A stretch of 64,000 nt of DNA from Roseibaca calidilacus (GCF_001517585.1 NZ_FBYC01000001.1:186001-250000), one strand, 5' to 3'. Counted from the stretch's first letter, positions 20,968 through 30,488 are shown. Numbers and translations are program-made. The notes: generated by a model not told the origin, from the letters alone.

Positions 20968-23175
20968 ATGACAGTTCCGGTTCGTTTCGCAGATTTGCTA
21001 ACAAAAGAACGCCGCGCCCGGCTGCGCGCGGAACGCTTGTATGAGCAGTTGCGCCAAGAACTGAAAGCCGCGAATGAACAGCTGCGCGGTCATGCCTTTG
21101 CACTGTCCGAACAGATCATGGTGCAGCGGCACGAACTGGATATGGTGCGCAAACACGCTGTTGCGCTGAAAGATGTGAACGAAAAGGCGGCGCAGGACCT
21201 TCAGGTCGCCAATTCCGAAGTGGACCTTGCGAATCTGCGCTTGCGCGAAGCGATCGAAACCATGCCGGATGGGTTCGCCGTATTCAATTCGGACCAATGC
21301 CTTGTCATGGCCAATCAGGCTTATCTGGGTGTGTTCCATGACTTTCCTGAAGTTGAACACGGCATACGCTACCAGCGCATTCTTGAAATCTGCGCCTATG
21401 AAGGGCTGGTGCTGCTAGAGGGGGAAGACCCGGAAATCTGGGTGGACACCATGCTGGCGCGGTGGGCGGGCAAGCATATTTCCCCGCGGGAACTGCATTT
21501 CACCAACGGGATGAGCGTGCGCTTGATGGATCGGCGTGTGCCCAATGGCGACTATGTCTCGCTTGTGCGCAACATTACCGAAGCCTTGCGCTACCAGGCA
21601 GAGTTGATAGAGGCGCAGGAACGCGCCGAAGCGGCAGCGCAGGCCAAATCCGCCTTCCTTGCCAATATGAGCCACGAAATCCGCACGCCCATGAACGGTG
21701 TTGTGGGCATGGCCGACCTGCTTGCGGAAACCCATCTGGACAGCGAACAGCGCATGTTCACCGACACCATCCGCTCTAGCGGGCAAGCGCTGGTCACCAT
21801 TATCAACGACATTCTCGATTTCTCGAAAATGGATGCGGGGCGCATGGAACTGCATCCCGAACCATTCGATTTGGAAAAGACCATTCACGAGGTGCTGACC
21901 CTGCTTGCACCCTCTGCCCGTGCCAAAGGGATAGAGCTGATCCTTGACTACGATATGTTCCTTGCACGCAATTTGGTGGCTGATCCGGGGCGCTTGCGCC
22001 AAGTGCTGACCAACTTGGTGGGCAACGCGGTGAAATTCACCGATACCGGCTATGTGCTGGTGCGCGCCGTCGGTGTCGGGGTTTCGGCCGAAGGGCATGT
22101 CGTGCATCTGACGGTCGAGGATACCGGCATCGGGATCGCGCCGGAAAACCAAGAACATGTTTTTGCGGAATTCCGGCAGGTTGAAGAAGCGGCCAATCGC
22201 CGGTTCGAGGGGACCGGGCTGGGCCTTGCGATCACACGGCGCATCATTTCCCTGATGGGGGGCAAGATGTGGGTGGAATCGGAATTGGGTGTGGGGTCGT
22301 GCTTTGGCGTGTCGCTGGCCTTGCCGGGTGCAGATGTTCAAGCGGCGCCGTCTGCCTTGCCCAAACGCATTGCGCGGGCCTTGCTTGTTAGCGACCATCT
22401 AATCAGCCGTGGCATCATAGAACGGCAGCTACACGCCGCGCAGGTCAAGACCATGACCGCCACACAGGCGCAAACCGCTACAAAACTGGCCCGGCAGTTC
22501 GCCCCCGATCTTGTTGTTTTGGATCACGACCTGTCAGAGGCAGACGCGGTCACGGTGCTGGCAGCCTTGCGGCAGGTTCTGCCAACATGTCCCGTGGTTT
22601 TGTTATGTGCCAGTGTAGCAGACGCGACGCAGCTTGCGGCCCAGAACACAAATCTGGCCACCCTGTCGAAACCGCTTCTGTGGCGCGATCTGTGTTCCGT
22701 GTTGGAACGGTTGAACGACCATGCGCCCCCCTTGGGCGAACCGCCGGACAAGACCAAAGGTCCGCCCGCGGTGTCACACCGCAAGCTTCGCGTGCTATAT
22801 GCGGAAGATAACGCCACGAACCGCCTTGTGTTTGGCAAGATGGTGCGTGACCTGCCTTTGGACCTTACCTATGCGGAAAACGGGCGCGAAGCGGTGGAAT
22901 GCGTCATGCACTCGCCACCGGATCTGATTTTCATGGATATATCCATGCCCGAAATGGACGGGCGCGAGGCGACGCGCCGGATACGGCAACTGAAAGGCGG
23001 GCAGGACATTCCGATCATTGCCTTGACCGCCCATGCCCTGCGAGATGAGATTGACAAGATCATGGCCGCTGGCATGAATGCGACATTGACCAAACCGCTG
23101 CGCAAAGCCGTTCTGCTCGACGCCTTGCAAACCCATGCGCCGCAAGGTGTCGCGCTATCGGCAAAGCCGGAATAA
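20968..23175 (+). CDS. cytoplasmic hybrid sensor histidine kinase, PAS-HisKA-HATPase-REC-REC
   Basis: A 735-residue kinase without membrane segments. Residues about 10-90 form a coiled coil and 90-205 a PAS-like domain (AIETMPDGFAVFNSDQ). The dimerisation box has H236 in MSHEIRTPMNG. The ATPase has NLVGNAVKFT, DTGIGI and GTGLGL. A degenerate receiver (about 470-590, LVVLDHDLSEAD) precedes a canonical receiver with phospho-Asp D657 in FMDISMPEMDG. There is no HPt domain and no response regulator next to it. The signal is unknown; the soluble PAS and the neighbouring hemN/fnrL genes make an internal redox signal conceivable. No clear ribosome site precedes the ATG. Confidence 0.92.
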   Translation: MTVPVRFADLLTKERRARLRAERLYEQLRQELKAANEQLRGHAFALSEQIMVQRHELDMVRKHAVALKDVNEKAAQDLQVANSEVDLANLRLREAIETMPDGFAVFNSDQCLVMANQAYLGVFHDFPEVEHGIRYQRILEICAYEGLVLLEGEDPEIWVDTMLARWAGKHISPRELHFTNGMSVRLMDRRVPNGDYVSLVRNITEALRYQAELIEAQERAEAAAQAKSAFLANMSHEIRTPMNGVVGMADLLAETHLDSEQRMFTDTIRSSGQALVTIINDILDFSKMDAGRMELHPEPFDLEKTIHEVLTLLAPSARAKGIELILDYDMFLARNLVADPGRLRQVLTNLVGNAVKFTDTGYVLVRAVGVGVSAEGHVVHLTVEDTGIGIAPENQEHVFAEFRQVEEAANRRFEGTGLGLAITRRIISLMGGKMWVESELGVGSCFGVSLALPGADVQAAPSALPKRIARALLVSDHLISRGIIERQLHAAQVKTMTATQAQTATKLARQFAPDLVVLDHDLSEADAVTVLAALRQVLPTCPVVLLCASVADATQLAAQNTNLATLSKPLLWRDLCSVLERLNDHAPPLGEPPDKTKGPPAVSHRKLRVLYAEDNATNRLVFGKMVRDLPLDLTYAENGREAVECVMHSPPDLIFMDISMPEMDGREATRRIRQLKGGQDIPIIALTAHALRDEIDKIMAAGMNATLTKPLRKAVLLDALQTHAPQGVALSAKPE

Positions 23176-23198
23176 TCAAACCCTGCCGTAACCTGCGA

Positions 23199-24554
23199 TC
23201 AGACGGCCGAACTGTGCCCGGTCTTTTCCATCGAATAAGAATCGAACATGGTCGCGATCATGCGCGTCAAGGGCCGTCCCTCTGGCGGGATGCGCAGCGT
23301 GTCAGCATCCCGGACCACGAATTGCCCGAATTTCAGGGCCACCTTGTCGAACAGCGCCTGAACCTCTGCGGCGGGCGCACCGAAATTCTTGACAAGCTCT
23401 GTCAGCGACACCCGAAAGTCGCACATAAGCGCCTCTATTGCACGTCCACGCCAGATGTCTTCTGGCGTAAAGACATGGCCGCGCACGGTTGAAAACTCAC
23501 CAGCCTGAACGGATTTCTTCCACGTTGCCGTCGCCGGAGCGTTCTGCGTGTAGCCCTGCGGAAAGCGAGAGATCGACGACGCCCCCAACCCGATCAGAAC
23601 CGGCGCAAGATCGTCGGTATAGCCTTGGAAATTGCGCCGCAGCAGCCCGGCTTTCGCGGCCTTGGCCATACTGTCATGCGGGCGGGCGAAATGGTCGATC
23701 CCGATTTCGTCATAGCCATCCCACATGAACAGGCGGCGGGCGGTATCGAACAGGTCCAACCGCTCTTCGGGGCGCGGCAGGGTGTCGGAGGGGATCATCT
23801 GCTGGCGCCGCGCCATCCACGGCACATGCGCATAGCCATAGAGGGCCACGCGGTCTGGGCTAAGTGTCAGCAGTTTTTGAACCGAGTCGGCAATCCGTTT
23901 CGGCGTCTGATGCGGCAGGCCATACAGAATATCGGCGTTCAGGCTTGCAATGCCGCGCGCACGGATCGCATCGACCGTGTTCTTCGTGATCTCGAAACTT
24001 TGGTCGCGCCCGATAACCGACTGAATTTCAGCATCGAAATCTTGCACCCCGATAGAGGCGCGGGTCATCCCGGCTTCGGCAAGGGCATCCAGCCGGGCAC
24101 CGTCAATTTCATTCGGGTCAATCTCTACCGAGAATTCGCCGCCCTCGGCCAAGGGCGCGATGTCAAATACCAGCCCGGCAATGCTGCGCATTTCATCTGG
24201 TGGCAACATCGTGGGCGTCCCGCCGCCCCAGTGCAGACGTGACAGAGTCACCCCCTCGGGCAGCACGCGGCGCAACATCTCCAGTTCTGCCTTAAGTGTT
24301 TGCGCATAGGCGATCACGGGCGCATCGGAACTGGTGCCTTGCGTGCGGCAGGCGCAAAACCAGCACAGTCTGCGGCAGAAAGGCACATGCAGATATAACG
24401 AAACCTGCGAACCGGGGGCGATTTGCGACACCCAATCCGCAAAGGTTTGACCCGTCAAACCGGGGCTAAATTGGGGCGCGGTGGGGTAACTCGTATACCG
24501 CGGCACACGTGCGTCAAACAAACCAAGCTTTGAAAGTTGCGAAACATGTTTCAT
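23199..24554 (-). CDS. hemN: oxygen-independent coproporphyrinogen III oxidase
   Basis: A 451-residue radical-SAM enzyme of anaerobic haem synthesis that decarboxylates coproporphyrinogen III. The cluster ligands are C60, C64 and C67 (CRRLCWFCAC), with C69 as in true HemN. HWGGGTPT, VEIDPNE and the C-terminal HemN domain are all present, so this is not a HemW-like protein. The start ATG at 24554 precedes the conserved RVPRYTSYPTAP block closely and lacks a Shine-Dalgarno sequence. It diverges from fnrL with a perfect FNR box between them. Confidence 0.94.
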   Translation of the reverse strand: MKHVSQLSKLGLFDARVPRYTSYPTAPQFSPGLTGQTFADWVSQIAPGSQVSLYLHVPFCRRLCWFCACRTQGTSSDAPVIAYAQTLKAELEMLRRVLPEGVTLSRLHWGGGTPTMLPPDEMRSIAGLVFDIAPLAEGGEFSVEIDPNEIDGARLDALAEAGMTRASIGVQDFDAEIQSVIGRDQSFEITKNTVDAIRARGIASLNADILYGLPHQTPKRIADSVQKLLTLSPDRVALYGYAHVPWMARRQQMIPSDTLPRPEERLDLFDTARRLFMWDGYDEIGIDHFARPHDSMAKAAKAGLLRRNFQGYTDDLAPVLIGLGASSISRFPQGYTQNAPATATWKKSVQAGEFSTVRGHVFTPEDIWRGRAIEALMCDFRVSLTELVKNFGAPAAEVQALFDKVALKFGQFVVRDADTLRIPPEGRPLTRMIATMFDSYSMEKTGHSSAV

Positions 24555-24587
24555 GTGTCTAGAGTACACGACACTACTGGCAGTTCC

Positions 24588-24601
24588 TTGATACAGATCA
24601 A
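24588..24601. promoter_or_regulatory. perfect FNR box between hemN and fnrL
   Basis: TTGAT-ACAG-ATCAA matches the FNR consensus TTGAT-N4-ATCAA at all ten positions. The centre is about 40 bases from the hemN start codon and 12 bases from the fnrL start codon. It can activate hemN and at the same time block or modulate fnrL. Confidence 0.9.
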
Positions 24602-24606
24602 TCCTG

Positions 24607-25359
24607 ATGACACGCGCCTCGACGACAATCAAAACCTTCAATCAGGATTGTGCGGATTGCCCGATACGGCACCGCGCCGTGTGCGCGCGCTGTGAATCTG
24701 ACGAGTTGGAGCAGCTAGAGCAGATCAAGTATTACCGAAGCTTCGAGGCTGGTCAGGCCGTTGTCTGGGCTGGTGACAGCATGGATTTCGTCGCCTCTGT
24801 TGTGACCGGCATTGCGACCTTGTCCCAAACGATGGAAGACGGTCGCCGCCAGATGGTCGGGCTGCTGTTGCCATCGGATTTCATTGGCCGTCCGGGGCGC
24901 GCGACATCGGCCTATGACGTGACCGCTGCGACCGATACGGTCATGTGCTGTTTCCGCAAGAAACCGTTTGAAGACATGATGTTGCGCACGCCCCATATCG
25001 GCCAGCGTTTGTTGGAAATGACGCTGGACGAACTGGATGCCGCGCGCGAATGGATGCTGCTTCTGGGCCGCAAGACTGCGCGTGAGAAGATTGCCAGCCT
25101 GCTAACGATCATCGCGCGGCGTGACGCATCCTTGCAACTTAGCGCCGCTGATGGGGCGCTAAGTTTCGACCTGCCGCTGACGCGCGAAGCGATGTCCGAA
25201 TATCTGGGCCTGACGCTGGAAACTGTCAGCCGCCAGATGTCGAGCCTGCGCAAGGAAGGTCTGATTGTGACCGAGGGCAAGCGCCACATCACCATCCCAG
25301 ATTTCGACCGCCTGCTGGAAGAAACCGGCGATGATTCGGACGGTGGTTTCCTGATGTGA
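24607..25359 (+). CDS. fnrL: FNR-type oxygen-sensing transcription regulator
   Basis: A 250-residue Crp/Fnr regulator. N-terminal cysteines C15, C18, C26 and C29, with C114/C115, can supply the [4Fe-4S] oxygen sensor. A cyclic-nucleotide-like barrel (about 30-150) and a dimer helix follow. The recognition helix YLGLTLETVSRQMSSL has the E..SR triad that reads TTGAT half-sites. Neighbours hemN and cco genes are typical FnrL targets. The ATG at 24607 has no clear ribosome site, and the FNR box ends five bases before it, which points to autoregulation. Confidence 0.94.
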   Translation: MTRASTTIKTFNQDCADCPIRHRAVCARCESDELEQLEQIKYYRSFEAGQAVVWAGDSMDFVASVVTGIATLSQTMEDGRRQMVGLLLPSDFIGRPGRATSAYDVTAATDTVMCCFRKKPFEDMMLRTPHIGQRLLEMTLDELDAAREWMLLLGRKTAREKIASLLTIIARRDASLQLSAADGALSFDLPLTREAMSEYLGLTLETVSRQMSSLRKEGLIVTEGKRHITIPDFDRLLEETGDDSDGGFLM

Positions 25360-25461
25360 CCGCAACCGCCGGTGCCGTAAACCTGACGTGTCGCGGCCCT
25401 ATTCGCGGCACATTCAGTCGGCAACCTGTCGTTGAGTGACAGCGCAGCGTAGGGGTTCGGC

Positions 25462-25899
25462 GTGTTCGATTGGGACAAGGATCAGGAAGACCTGGTCGGT
25501 ATTGGCAACAAACCACCCGCTGTAGGCACGCAGTCCCGCCAGTCAGGGCTGCGCAGCAAGCTGGGCTTTGGCCTGTTGGGCGCAGTGATTGTGCTGGGCT
25601 TTGCCTATGAAAAGGACATGCTTTTGCAAACGCGCGCTGGGTCAACCTTTGCGCTGGGCATGTTCGGCCAGGCGGCCTCGGCCCCGTTGCAAGATGCCTT
25701 GCCAGAGGGGCTTTTGGCCTATGACAATGCACAGGCGCGCCGGTATCTGCGCGGTTTGCGGCTGGCGGATACGGCCACGCTGCACGGATACGCCGCGCGC
25801 TTGCAGTCAGATCTGGTGCAAGCCGACCCGCTATTGGCCCCGTTCTTGCGCGATGCCAAAACCCTTGTCCTGTCGGAACTGGCGCAGCGGGGCGGCTGA
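25462..25899 (+). CDS. hypothetical single-pass membrane protein
   Basis: A 145-residue protein I do not recognise. It starts with GTG at 25462 after AGGGG. A short acidic N-terminus (FDWDKDQEDLVG) precedes one membrane helix (about 31-49). A mostly helical region follows, with LRGLRLADTATLHGYAARLQ. No catalytic motif or cysteine is visible. It is 102 bases downstream of fnrL on the same strand and converges on a UspA gene with a 15-base gap, so it may be part of the low-oxygen island. Confidence 0.7.
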   Translation: MFDWDKDQEDLVGIGNKPPAVGTQSRQSGLRSKLGFGLLGAVIVLGFAYEKDMLLQTRAGSTFALGMFGQAASAPLQDALPEGLLAYDNAQARRYLRGLRLADTATLHGYAARLQSDLVQADPLLAPFLRDAKTLVLSELAQRGG

Positions 25900-25914
25900 C
25901 GCGCGCCGCGCTTG

Positions 25915-26754
25915 TCAGTGCATCATGAAGATCGGTGTTGTGGTGTCGGCCAGCAAGCTGCGCGTGGTGCCGCCCAGAATTGCCTGACGCAACCGAGAAT
26001 GGCTGTAGGCGCCCATAACCAGCAGATCACCCGCTTTGTCGCGCATGTGGCGTTGAAGCGTATGTGCAATGCCCGCGCCTGCGCTGGCAATGACGGCGAC
26101 CTCTGCCTTGACCCCTTGCCGCGCAAGCATCGTGGTCAGCAATCCGCCGGGGTCCGAGCGTTCCTGACCATGCGCCGGGGGGTCTATGACCACGACATTG
26201 ACCAAATCCGCGGCAATCATCAGCGGCATGGCTGCGCGCGCGGCATGCAGCGCCTCTTCGCTCTGGTTCCATGCCAGCACGATCCGGCGGAATTCCGGCA
26301 GGGGATGCAGGCTTTGCGGCAAGACGATGACGGCGGCACTGCCGTCGAACAAAGCGGCTTCGGTGACCAGTTCATCTTGTGGTCCGCGCCCGGCACCATA
26401 AGGGCAAGGCAGCAACACAAGGTCCGAGAACCGCGATTTCAGCCCGACATAAGACCCGATCGCGCCCACTGGCACGACGGCATCTTCGGTGCTCCAGCGA
26501 ATGGGCAACCCGTTCAGCTTTTCGCGCACTTTGTCGCGCAACATTTCGGCTTGGGTTTGCAACTGTTCCAGCGTTTCCTGAAAGACCACGGTGGGTGCCC
26601 CGGCAAATAGCCCGGTCGGTTGTGCCGAATCGACTGCAAGACAGCACACTTCCAGATGCGCGTCCGAGCGTTGCGCCATCGTGCTCGTCGCATCCAGAAA
26701 TTCGTCCAGCCCTGTCGTTGTTGTCACGAAGCTGATGATTGACTTGTAGGCCAT
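25915..26754 (-). CDS. tandem-domain universal stress protein UspA
   Basis: A 279-residue cytoplasmic two-domain Usp protein. The C-terminal domain carries the nucleotide signature GAYSHSRLRQAILGGTTRS. The N-terminal domain is divergent (ISFVTTTTGLDEFLD) and lacks a clear one. I use the ATG at 26754, since an upstream extension to 26880 covers the FNR-box promoter region. A GGA lies upstream. It diverges from ccoN, and the FNR box between them is about 94 bases from its start. Low-oxygen induction as for other FNR-controlled Usp proteins is inferred. Confidence 0.88.
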   Translation of the reverse strand: MAYKSIISFVTTTTGLDEFLDATSTMAQRSDAHLEVCCLAVDSAQPTGLFAGAPTVVFQETLEQLQTQAEMLRDKVREKLNGLPIRWSTEDAVVPVGAIGSYVGLKSRFSDLVLLPCPYGAGRGPQDELVTEAALFDGSAAVIVLPQSLHPLPEFRRIVLAWNQSEEALHAARAAMPLMIAADLVNVVVIDPPAHGQERSDPGGLLTTMLARQGVKAEVAVIASAGAGIAHTLQRHMRDKAGDLLVMGAYSHSRLRQAILGGTTRSLLADTTTPIFMMH

Positions 26755-26841
26755 AGGTCCATTCCTGCTAGTTCCGAGGCCAATATCGCAGGAACACGCG
26801 TCGTCTACCTTGATCCGTCGCAGATGATCACGATTAATTTC

Positions 26842-26855
26842 TTGACCTAGGTCAA
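26842..26855. promoter_or_regulatory. FNR-like box upstream of ccoN
   Basis: TTGAC-CTAG-GTCAA is a perfect palindrome that differs from the FNR consensus at one position in each half. Its centre is about 102 bases from the ccoN ATG and 94 from the divergent UspA ATG. FNR-type control of ccoN is well established in Rhodobacter and Paracoccus. Confidence 0.8.
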
Positions 26856-26950
26856 GGTCGCTATGCGTGACCCGTGACAAAAGGCATCATCCAAAAATGT
26901 GTTTCCTGACGTTAGATCGGGGGCGCGAACAGAAAAAAGGGACGCAGATT

Positions 26951-28558
26951 ATGTTGGGATACATAAAGCTCGCCGTTCTGGGCCTGGCAGTAATTATTGC
27001 CGCAGTGGCCGCAGGACTGGCACGCGACCTGTCATACCAGATCCACGCTTTGATCTTTATGGTATCGGCAGCCATCGCATTCTTCTGGCTGATCCGTCGT
27101 GTGGGCGAACCCGCACCGGTGGTCGACCCGAACACCTATATGGACGGGCCGGTGCGCTACGGCGTGATCGCGACCGCCTTTTGGGGTGTGGTGGGCTTTT
27201 TGGTAGGCGTGGTTATCGCATTCCAGCTTGCGTTCCCGTATCTGAATTTCGAATGGGCCCAAGGCTTCCTGAATTTTGGCCGTCTGCGTCCGCTGCACAC
27301 CTCTGCGGTGATTTTTGCGTTCGGGGGCAACGCGCTGATCGCAACGGCGTTCTATGTCGTGCAGCGTACATCGGCAGCGCGGCTGTGGGGCGGTAGCCTC
27401 GCATGGTTTGTGTTCTGGGGGTATCAGGTGTTTATCCTGCTGGCCGCGACCGGCTATGTCACCGGGTCTACCCAAGGCAATGAATATGCCGAACCCGAAT
27501 GGTTGGCTGACCTGTGGCTGACAATCGTCTGGGTCGCGTTCTTGGCCATTTACATGGGCACGCTCATCAAGCGGCGCGAGCCGCATATCTATGTGGCCAA
27601 CTGGTTCTACCTTGCCTTCATCGTGACCGTGGCAATGCTGCACCTTATCAACAACGTGCAGATCCCTGTGTCGTTCCTTGGCTCGACCTCTATCCCGGTC
27701 TGGTCGGGGGTGCAGTCGGCCATGATCCAGTGGTGGTATGGCCACAACGCGGTGGGCTTCTTCCTGACGGCAGGCTTCTTGGGCATGATGTATTACTTCA
27801 TCCCCAAGCAGGCAGAGCGCCCGGTTTATAGCTACAAGCTGTCGATCATGCACTTCTGGGCGCTGATCTTCCTGTATATCTGGGCGGGTCCGCACCACCT
27901 GCATTACACGGCACTTCCCGACTGGGCGCAGACTCTGGGCATGACCTTTTCCATCATGCTGTGGATGCCAAGCTGGGGCGGCATGATTAACGGTCTGATG
28001 ACGCTGTCGGGCGCATGGGACAAGCTGCGCACCGACCCGATCATCCGCATGATGGTTGTGGCCGTGGGTTTCTACGGTATGGCCACGTTCGAAGGGCCGA
28101 TGATGTCCATCAAGGCCGTGAACAGCCTGTCGCATTACACCGACTGGACCATTGGCCATGTGCATTCCGGCGCGCTGGGCTGGAACGGCATGATTACTTT
28201 CGGCGCACTTTACTATCTGGTGCCAAAGCTGTGGCAGCGCGAAGGGCTGTATAGCCTGCGTCTGGTCAGCTGGCACTTCTGGTTGGCAACCATCGGCATC
28301 GTGCTTTATGCGGCGTCCATGTGGGTGACCGGCATCATGGAAGGCCTGATGTGGCGCGAAGTCGATGCGCAGGGTTTCCTCGTGAACTCTTTCGCAGACA
28401 CGGTTGCCGCGAAATTCCCGATGTATGTGGTGCGTGGCTTGGGCGGAACGCTGTTCCTCGCCGGTGCGATCATCATGTGCTACAACCTGTGGAAAACTGT
28501 GACCAGCACGGCAGAGCGCAAGCCTGCCACTGCTGGCTCCGCAGTGCCCGCTGAATAA
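26951..28558 (+). CDS. ccoN: cbb3-type cytochrome c oxidase subunit I
   Basis: A 535-residue catalytic subunit with about 12 to 14 membrane helices that reduces O2 at high affinity. Haem and copper ligands are recognisable: [10 protein letters not shown] (low-spin haem b), [12 protein letters not shown] (CuB histidine), AGPHHLHYT (CuB pair) and [11 protein letters not shown] (haem ligands). The ATG at 26951 follows AAAGGGA and is chosen over an in-frame start at 26867. It is the first gene of ccoNOQP, 15 bases before ccoO. Confidence 0.97.
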   Translation: MLGYIKLAVLGLAVIIAAVAAGLARDLSYQIHALIFMVSAAIAFFWLIRRVGEPAPVVDPNTYMDGPVRYGVIATAFWGVVGFLVGVVIAFQLAFPYLNFEWAQGFLNFGRLRPLHTSAVIFAFGGNALIATAFYVVQRTSAARLWGGSLAWFVFWGYQVFILLAATGYVTGSTQGNEYAEPEWLADLWLTIVWVAFLAIYMGTLIKRREPHIYVANWFYLAFIVTVAMLHLINNVQIPVSFLGSTSIPVWSGVQSAMIQWWYGHNAVGFFLTAGFLGMMYYFIPKQAERPVYSYKLSIMHFWALIFLYIWAGPHHLHYTALPDWAQTLGMTFSIMLWMPSWGGMINGLMTLSGAWDKLRTDPIIRMMVVAVGFYGMATFEGPMMSIKAVNSLSHYTDWTIGHVHSGALGWNGMITFGALYYLVPKLWQREGLYSLRLVSWHFWLATIGIVLYAASMWVTGIMEGLMWREVDAQGFLVNSFADTVAAKFPMYVVRGLGGTLFLAGAIIMCYNLWKTVTSTAERKPATAGSAVPAE

Positions 28559-28573
28559 CGAAAGGGCACGGAA

Positions 28574-29302
28574 ATGGGACTTCTTGACAAACACGGCGCG
28601 ATTGAACGCCACGCCACGCTGTTGCTGGTTCTCAGCTTCCTGGTGGTCAGCATTGGCGGGATCGTGCAGATCGTGCCCCTGTTCTACCTCGACAACACCA
28701 TCGAAAAGGTAGAGGGAATGCGCCCCTATTCGCCGCTGGAAATCGCAGGACGCGAGATCTACCGGCGCGAGGGGTGCTATGTCTGCCACAGCCAGATGGT
28801 GCGCCCCATGCGCGACGAGGTGGAACGCTACGGCCATTACAGCCTTGCGGCTGAATCGATGTATGACCACCCGTTCCAGTGGGGGTCCAAGCGGACCGGG
28901 CCGGACTTGGCGCGCGTCGGCGGCCGCTACTCCGACGATTGGCATGTGCAGCACATGATTAAACCGCAAAGCGTTGTGCCGGAATCGATCATGCCATCCT
29001 ACGGCTACATGATGAACCGCGAACTGGACCGTTCGGATGCCGAGAAGGTAAAAGACATCATGGGCGTCTACCGCATGCTGGGCCATCCTTACACGGATGA
29101 GATGATGGATGCGGCTGTCGATGACTTTTTCGCGCAGGTCGATCCATGGGGTGACCCGGTTGCCGATCGCTACCCCGGCGCGCAGCAGCGCAATTTCGAC
29201 GGGCAGGAAGCTGTCACCGAAATGGATGCCATGATCGCCTACTTGCAAATGCTGGGCACGCTTGTCGATTTCGACACCTTCGTTCCCGACGCATCACGCT
29301 GA
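28574..29302 (+). CDS. ccoO: cbb3 oxidase subunit II, monohaem cytochrome c
   Basis: A 242-residue membrane-anchored cytochrome c. One N-terminal helix (about 15-37) anchors the protein, and the haem c site is C68xxC71-H72 (GCYVCHSQM). A Met ligand is expected in the PSYGYMM segment. It carries electrons from CcoP to CcoN. Length and motifs are normal. It lies 15 bases after ccoN and 17 before ccoQ. Confidence 0.97.
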   Translation: MGLLDKHGAIERHATLLLVLSFLVVSIGGIVQIVPLFYLDNTIEKVEGMRPYSPLEIAGREIYRREGCYVCHSQMVRPMRDEVERYGHYSLAAESMYDHPFQWGSKRTGPDLARVGGRYSDDWHVQHMIKPQSVVPESIMPSYGYMMNRELDRSDAEKVKDIMGVYRMLGHPYTDEMMDAAVDDFFAQVDPWGDPVADRYPGAQQRNFDGQEAVTEMDAMIAYLQMLGTLVDFDTFVPDASR

Positions 29303-29319
29303 CGACAGGAGGAAACGCA

Positions 29320-29538
29320 ATGGAAACCTATACCCTGCTGCGTGCCTTCGCCGATAGCTGGCACCTGCTGTTCATGTTCTGCTTCTTCATCGGGGTGTTC
29401 GTCTACATCCTGCGCCCCGGTGGAAAGAAGGTCCATCGGGACACGGCGAACATGATTTTCCGCAACGATGACAAGCCTGCCGCGCCGGATAACCGCCAGC
29501 GGCACGCCGGTCACGCCGATTTGAGAGAGGCCGAGTGA
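29320..29538 (+). CDS. ccoQ: cbb3 oxidase small subunit IV
   Basis: A 72-residue single-helix protein (membrane segment about 14-32) typical of CcoQ, which stabilises the oxidase, especially under oxygen. The motif YILRPGGKK after the helix is usual. AGGAGG precedes the ATG. Its TGA overlaps the ccoP ATG by one base (TGATG), so both are translated together. Confidence 0.94.
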   Translation: METYTLLRAFADSWHLLFMFCFFIGVFVYILRPGGKKVHRDTANMIFRNDDKPAAPDNRQRHAGHADLREAE

Positions 29539-30425
29539 TGGCTGACAATTCAAAAAAGAGCGCCAACCACCAAAAGGGCGACCCGAATACCACCGGCCAT
29601 AGCTGGGACGGGATCGAGGAATTTGACAACCCGATGCCCCGCTGGTGGGTCTGGATCTTCATCCTGTGTGTGATCTGGTCCTTTGGCTACTGGGTTGCCT
29701 TTCCGGCATGGCCAGGCATAAGCAAGGCGACCAGCGGTGTGCTGGGGTATTCGTCGCGCGGGGATGTGGCCGATGAGATTGCCCAATTCGAATCGCGCCA
29801 TGACGCGCTGTTCGCGCAGATTCTGGAAACTGAACCTGCCGATCTGGCCGATAACGAAGACCTGCACCGCTTTGCCGTGAACGCTGGCGCATCGGTCTTT
29901 GCGGCGCAGTGTTCGCAGTGCCACGGTGCCGGTGGTGCCGGCGTTCAGGCCGGCGGCTTCCCGAACCTGCTGGATGACGACTGGCTTTGGGGCGGCACGA
30001 AAGACGATATCGTGCAGACCGTGGCCTACGGTATTCGCAACGAAGATTACCCAGATGCGCGCTATTCGGAAATGCCCGCCTTTGGGCGTGACGAATTGCT
30101 GAGTGAAGAGGAAATCCAGCAAGCCACGCATTTCGTGCTGTCTTTGTCGGGCTCGGATCATGACGCCGAACTGGCAAGCGCCGGGGCGGAAGTCTATGAT
30201 TACAACTGTTCGTCCTGCCACGGGGTCGAAGGCAATGGCGATCCTTTCATGGGTGCCCCCGCGCTGAACGACCAGATCTGGCTCTATGGTGGTTCGGAAG
30301 AAACCATCTACGAATCGATCTACTCGTCACGTTTCGGCGTTATGCCGGGTTTTGACGGTCGCTTGCGCGAAGCCGAAATCCGCGCTGTTGCGGCCTATGT
30401 CCACCAATTGGGCGGCGGCGAGTAA
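29538..30425 (+). CDS. ccoP: cbb3 oxidase subunit III, dihaem cytochrome c
   Basis: A 295-residue membrane-anchored dihaem cytochrome c that takes electrons from soluble cytochromes. The N-terminal helix (about 36-57) follows the characteristic GIEEFDNPMPRWW. Haem sites are C125xxC128-H129 and C224xxC227-H228. It is the last gene of the ccoNOQP transcript; a strong terminator begins 25 bases later. Confidence 0.97.
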   Translation: MADNSKKSANHQKGDPNTTGHSWDGIEEFDNPMPRWWVWIFILCVIWSFGYWVAFPAWPGISKATSGVLGYSSRGDVADEIAQFESRHDALFAQILETEPADLADNEDLHRFAVNAGASVFAAQCSQCHGAGGAGVQAGGFPNLLDDDWLWGGTKDDIVQTVAYGIRNEDYPDARYSEMPAFGRDELLSEEEIQQATHFVLSLSGSDHDAELASAGAEVYDYNCSSCHGVEGNGDPFMGAPALNDQIWLYGGSEETIYESIYSSRFGVMPGFDGRLREAEIRAVAAYVHQLGGGE

Positions 30426-30450
30426 CCTGCAATTCGGTAGCAACATCTGG

Positions 30451-30477
30451 CCCGGCCTGCCTTGCAGGCCGGGTTTT
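30451..30477 (+). terminator. intrinsic terminator after ccoP
   Basis: A 10-bp perfect stem (CCCGGCCTGC and GCAGGCCGGG) with a three-base loop is followed by TTTT. It should end the ccoNOQP transcript and separate it from the 51-aa ORF region and ccoGHIS. Confidence 0.9.
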
Positions 30478-30488
30478 CCATGCGCCAT

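Noticed and set aside
26755-26880. Longer start for the UspA gene next to ccoN
   Set aside because: It would translate through the FNR-like box; the MAYKSII start fits the family.
27032-29248. A 738-codon minus-strand frame across ccoN and ccoO
   Set aside because: Antisense shadow with His/Arg-rich composition and no start signal.
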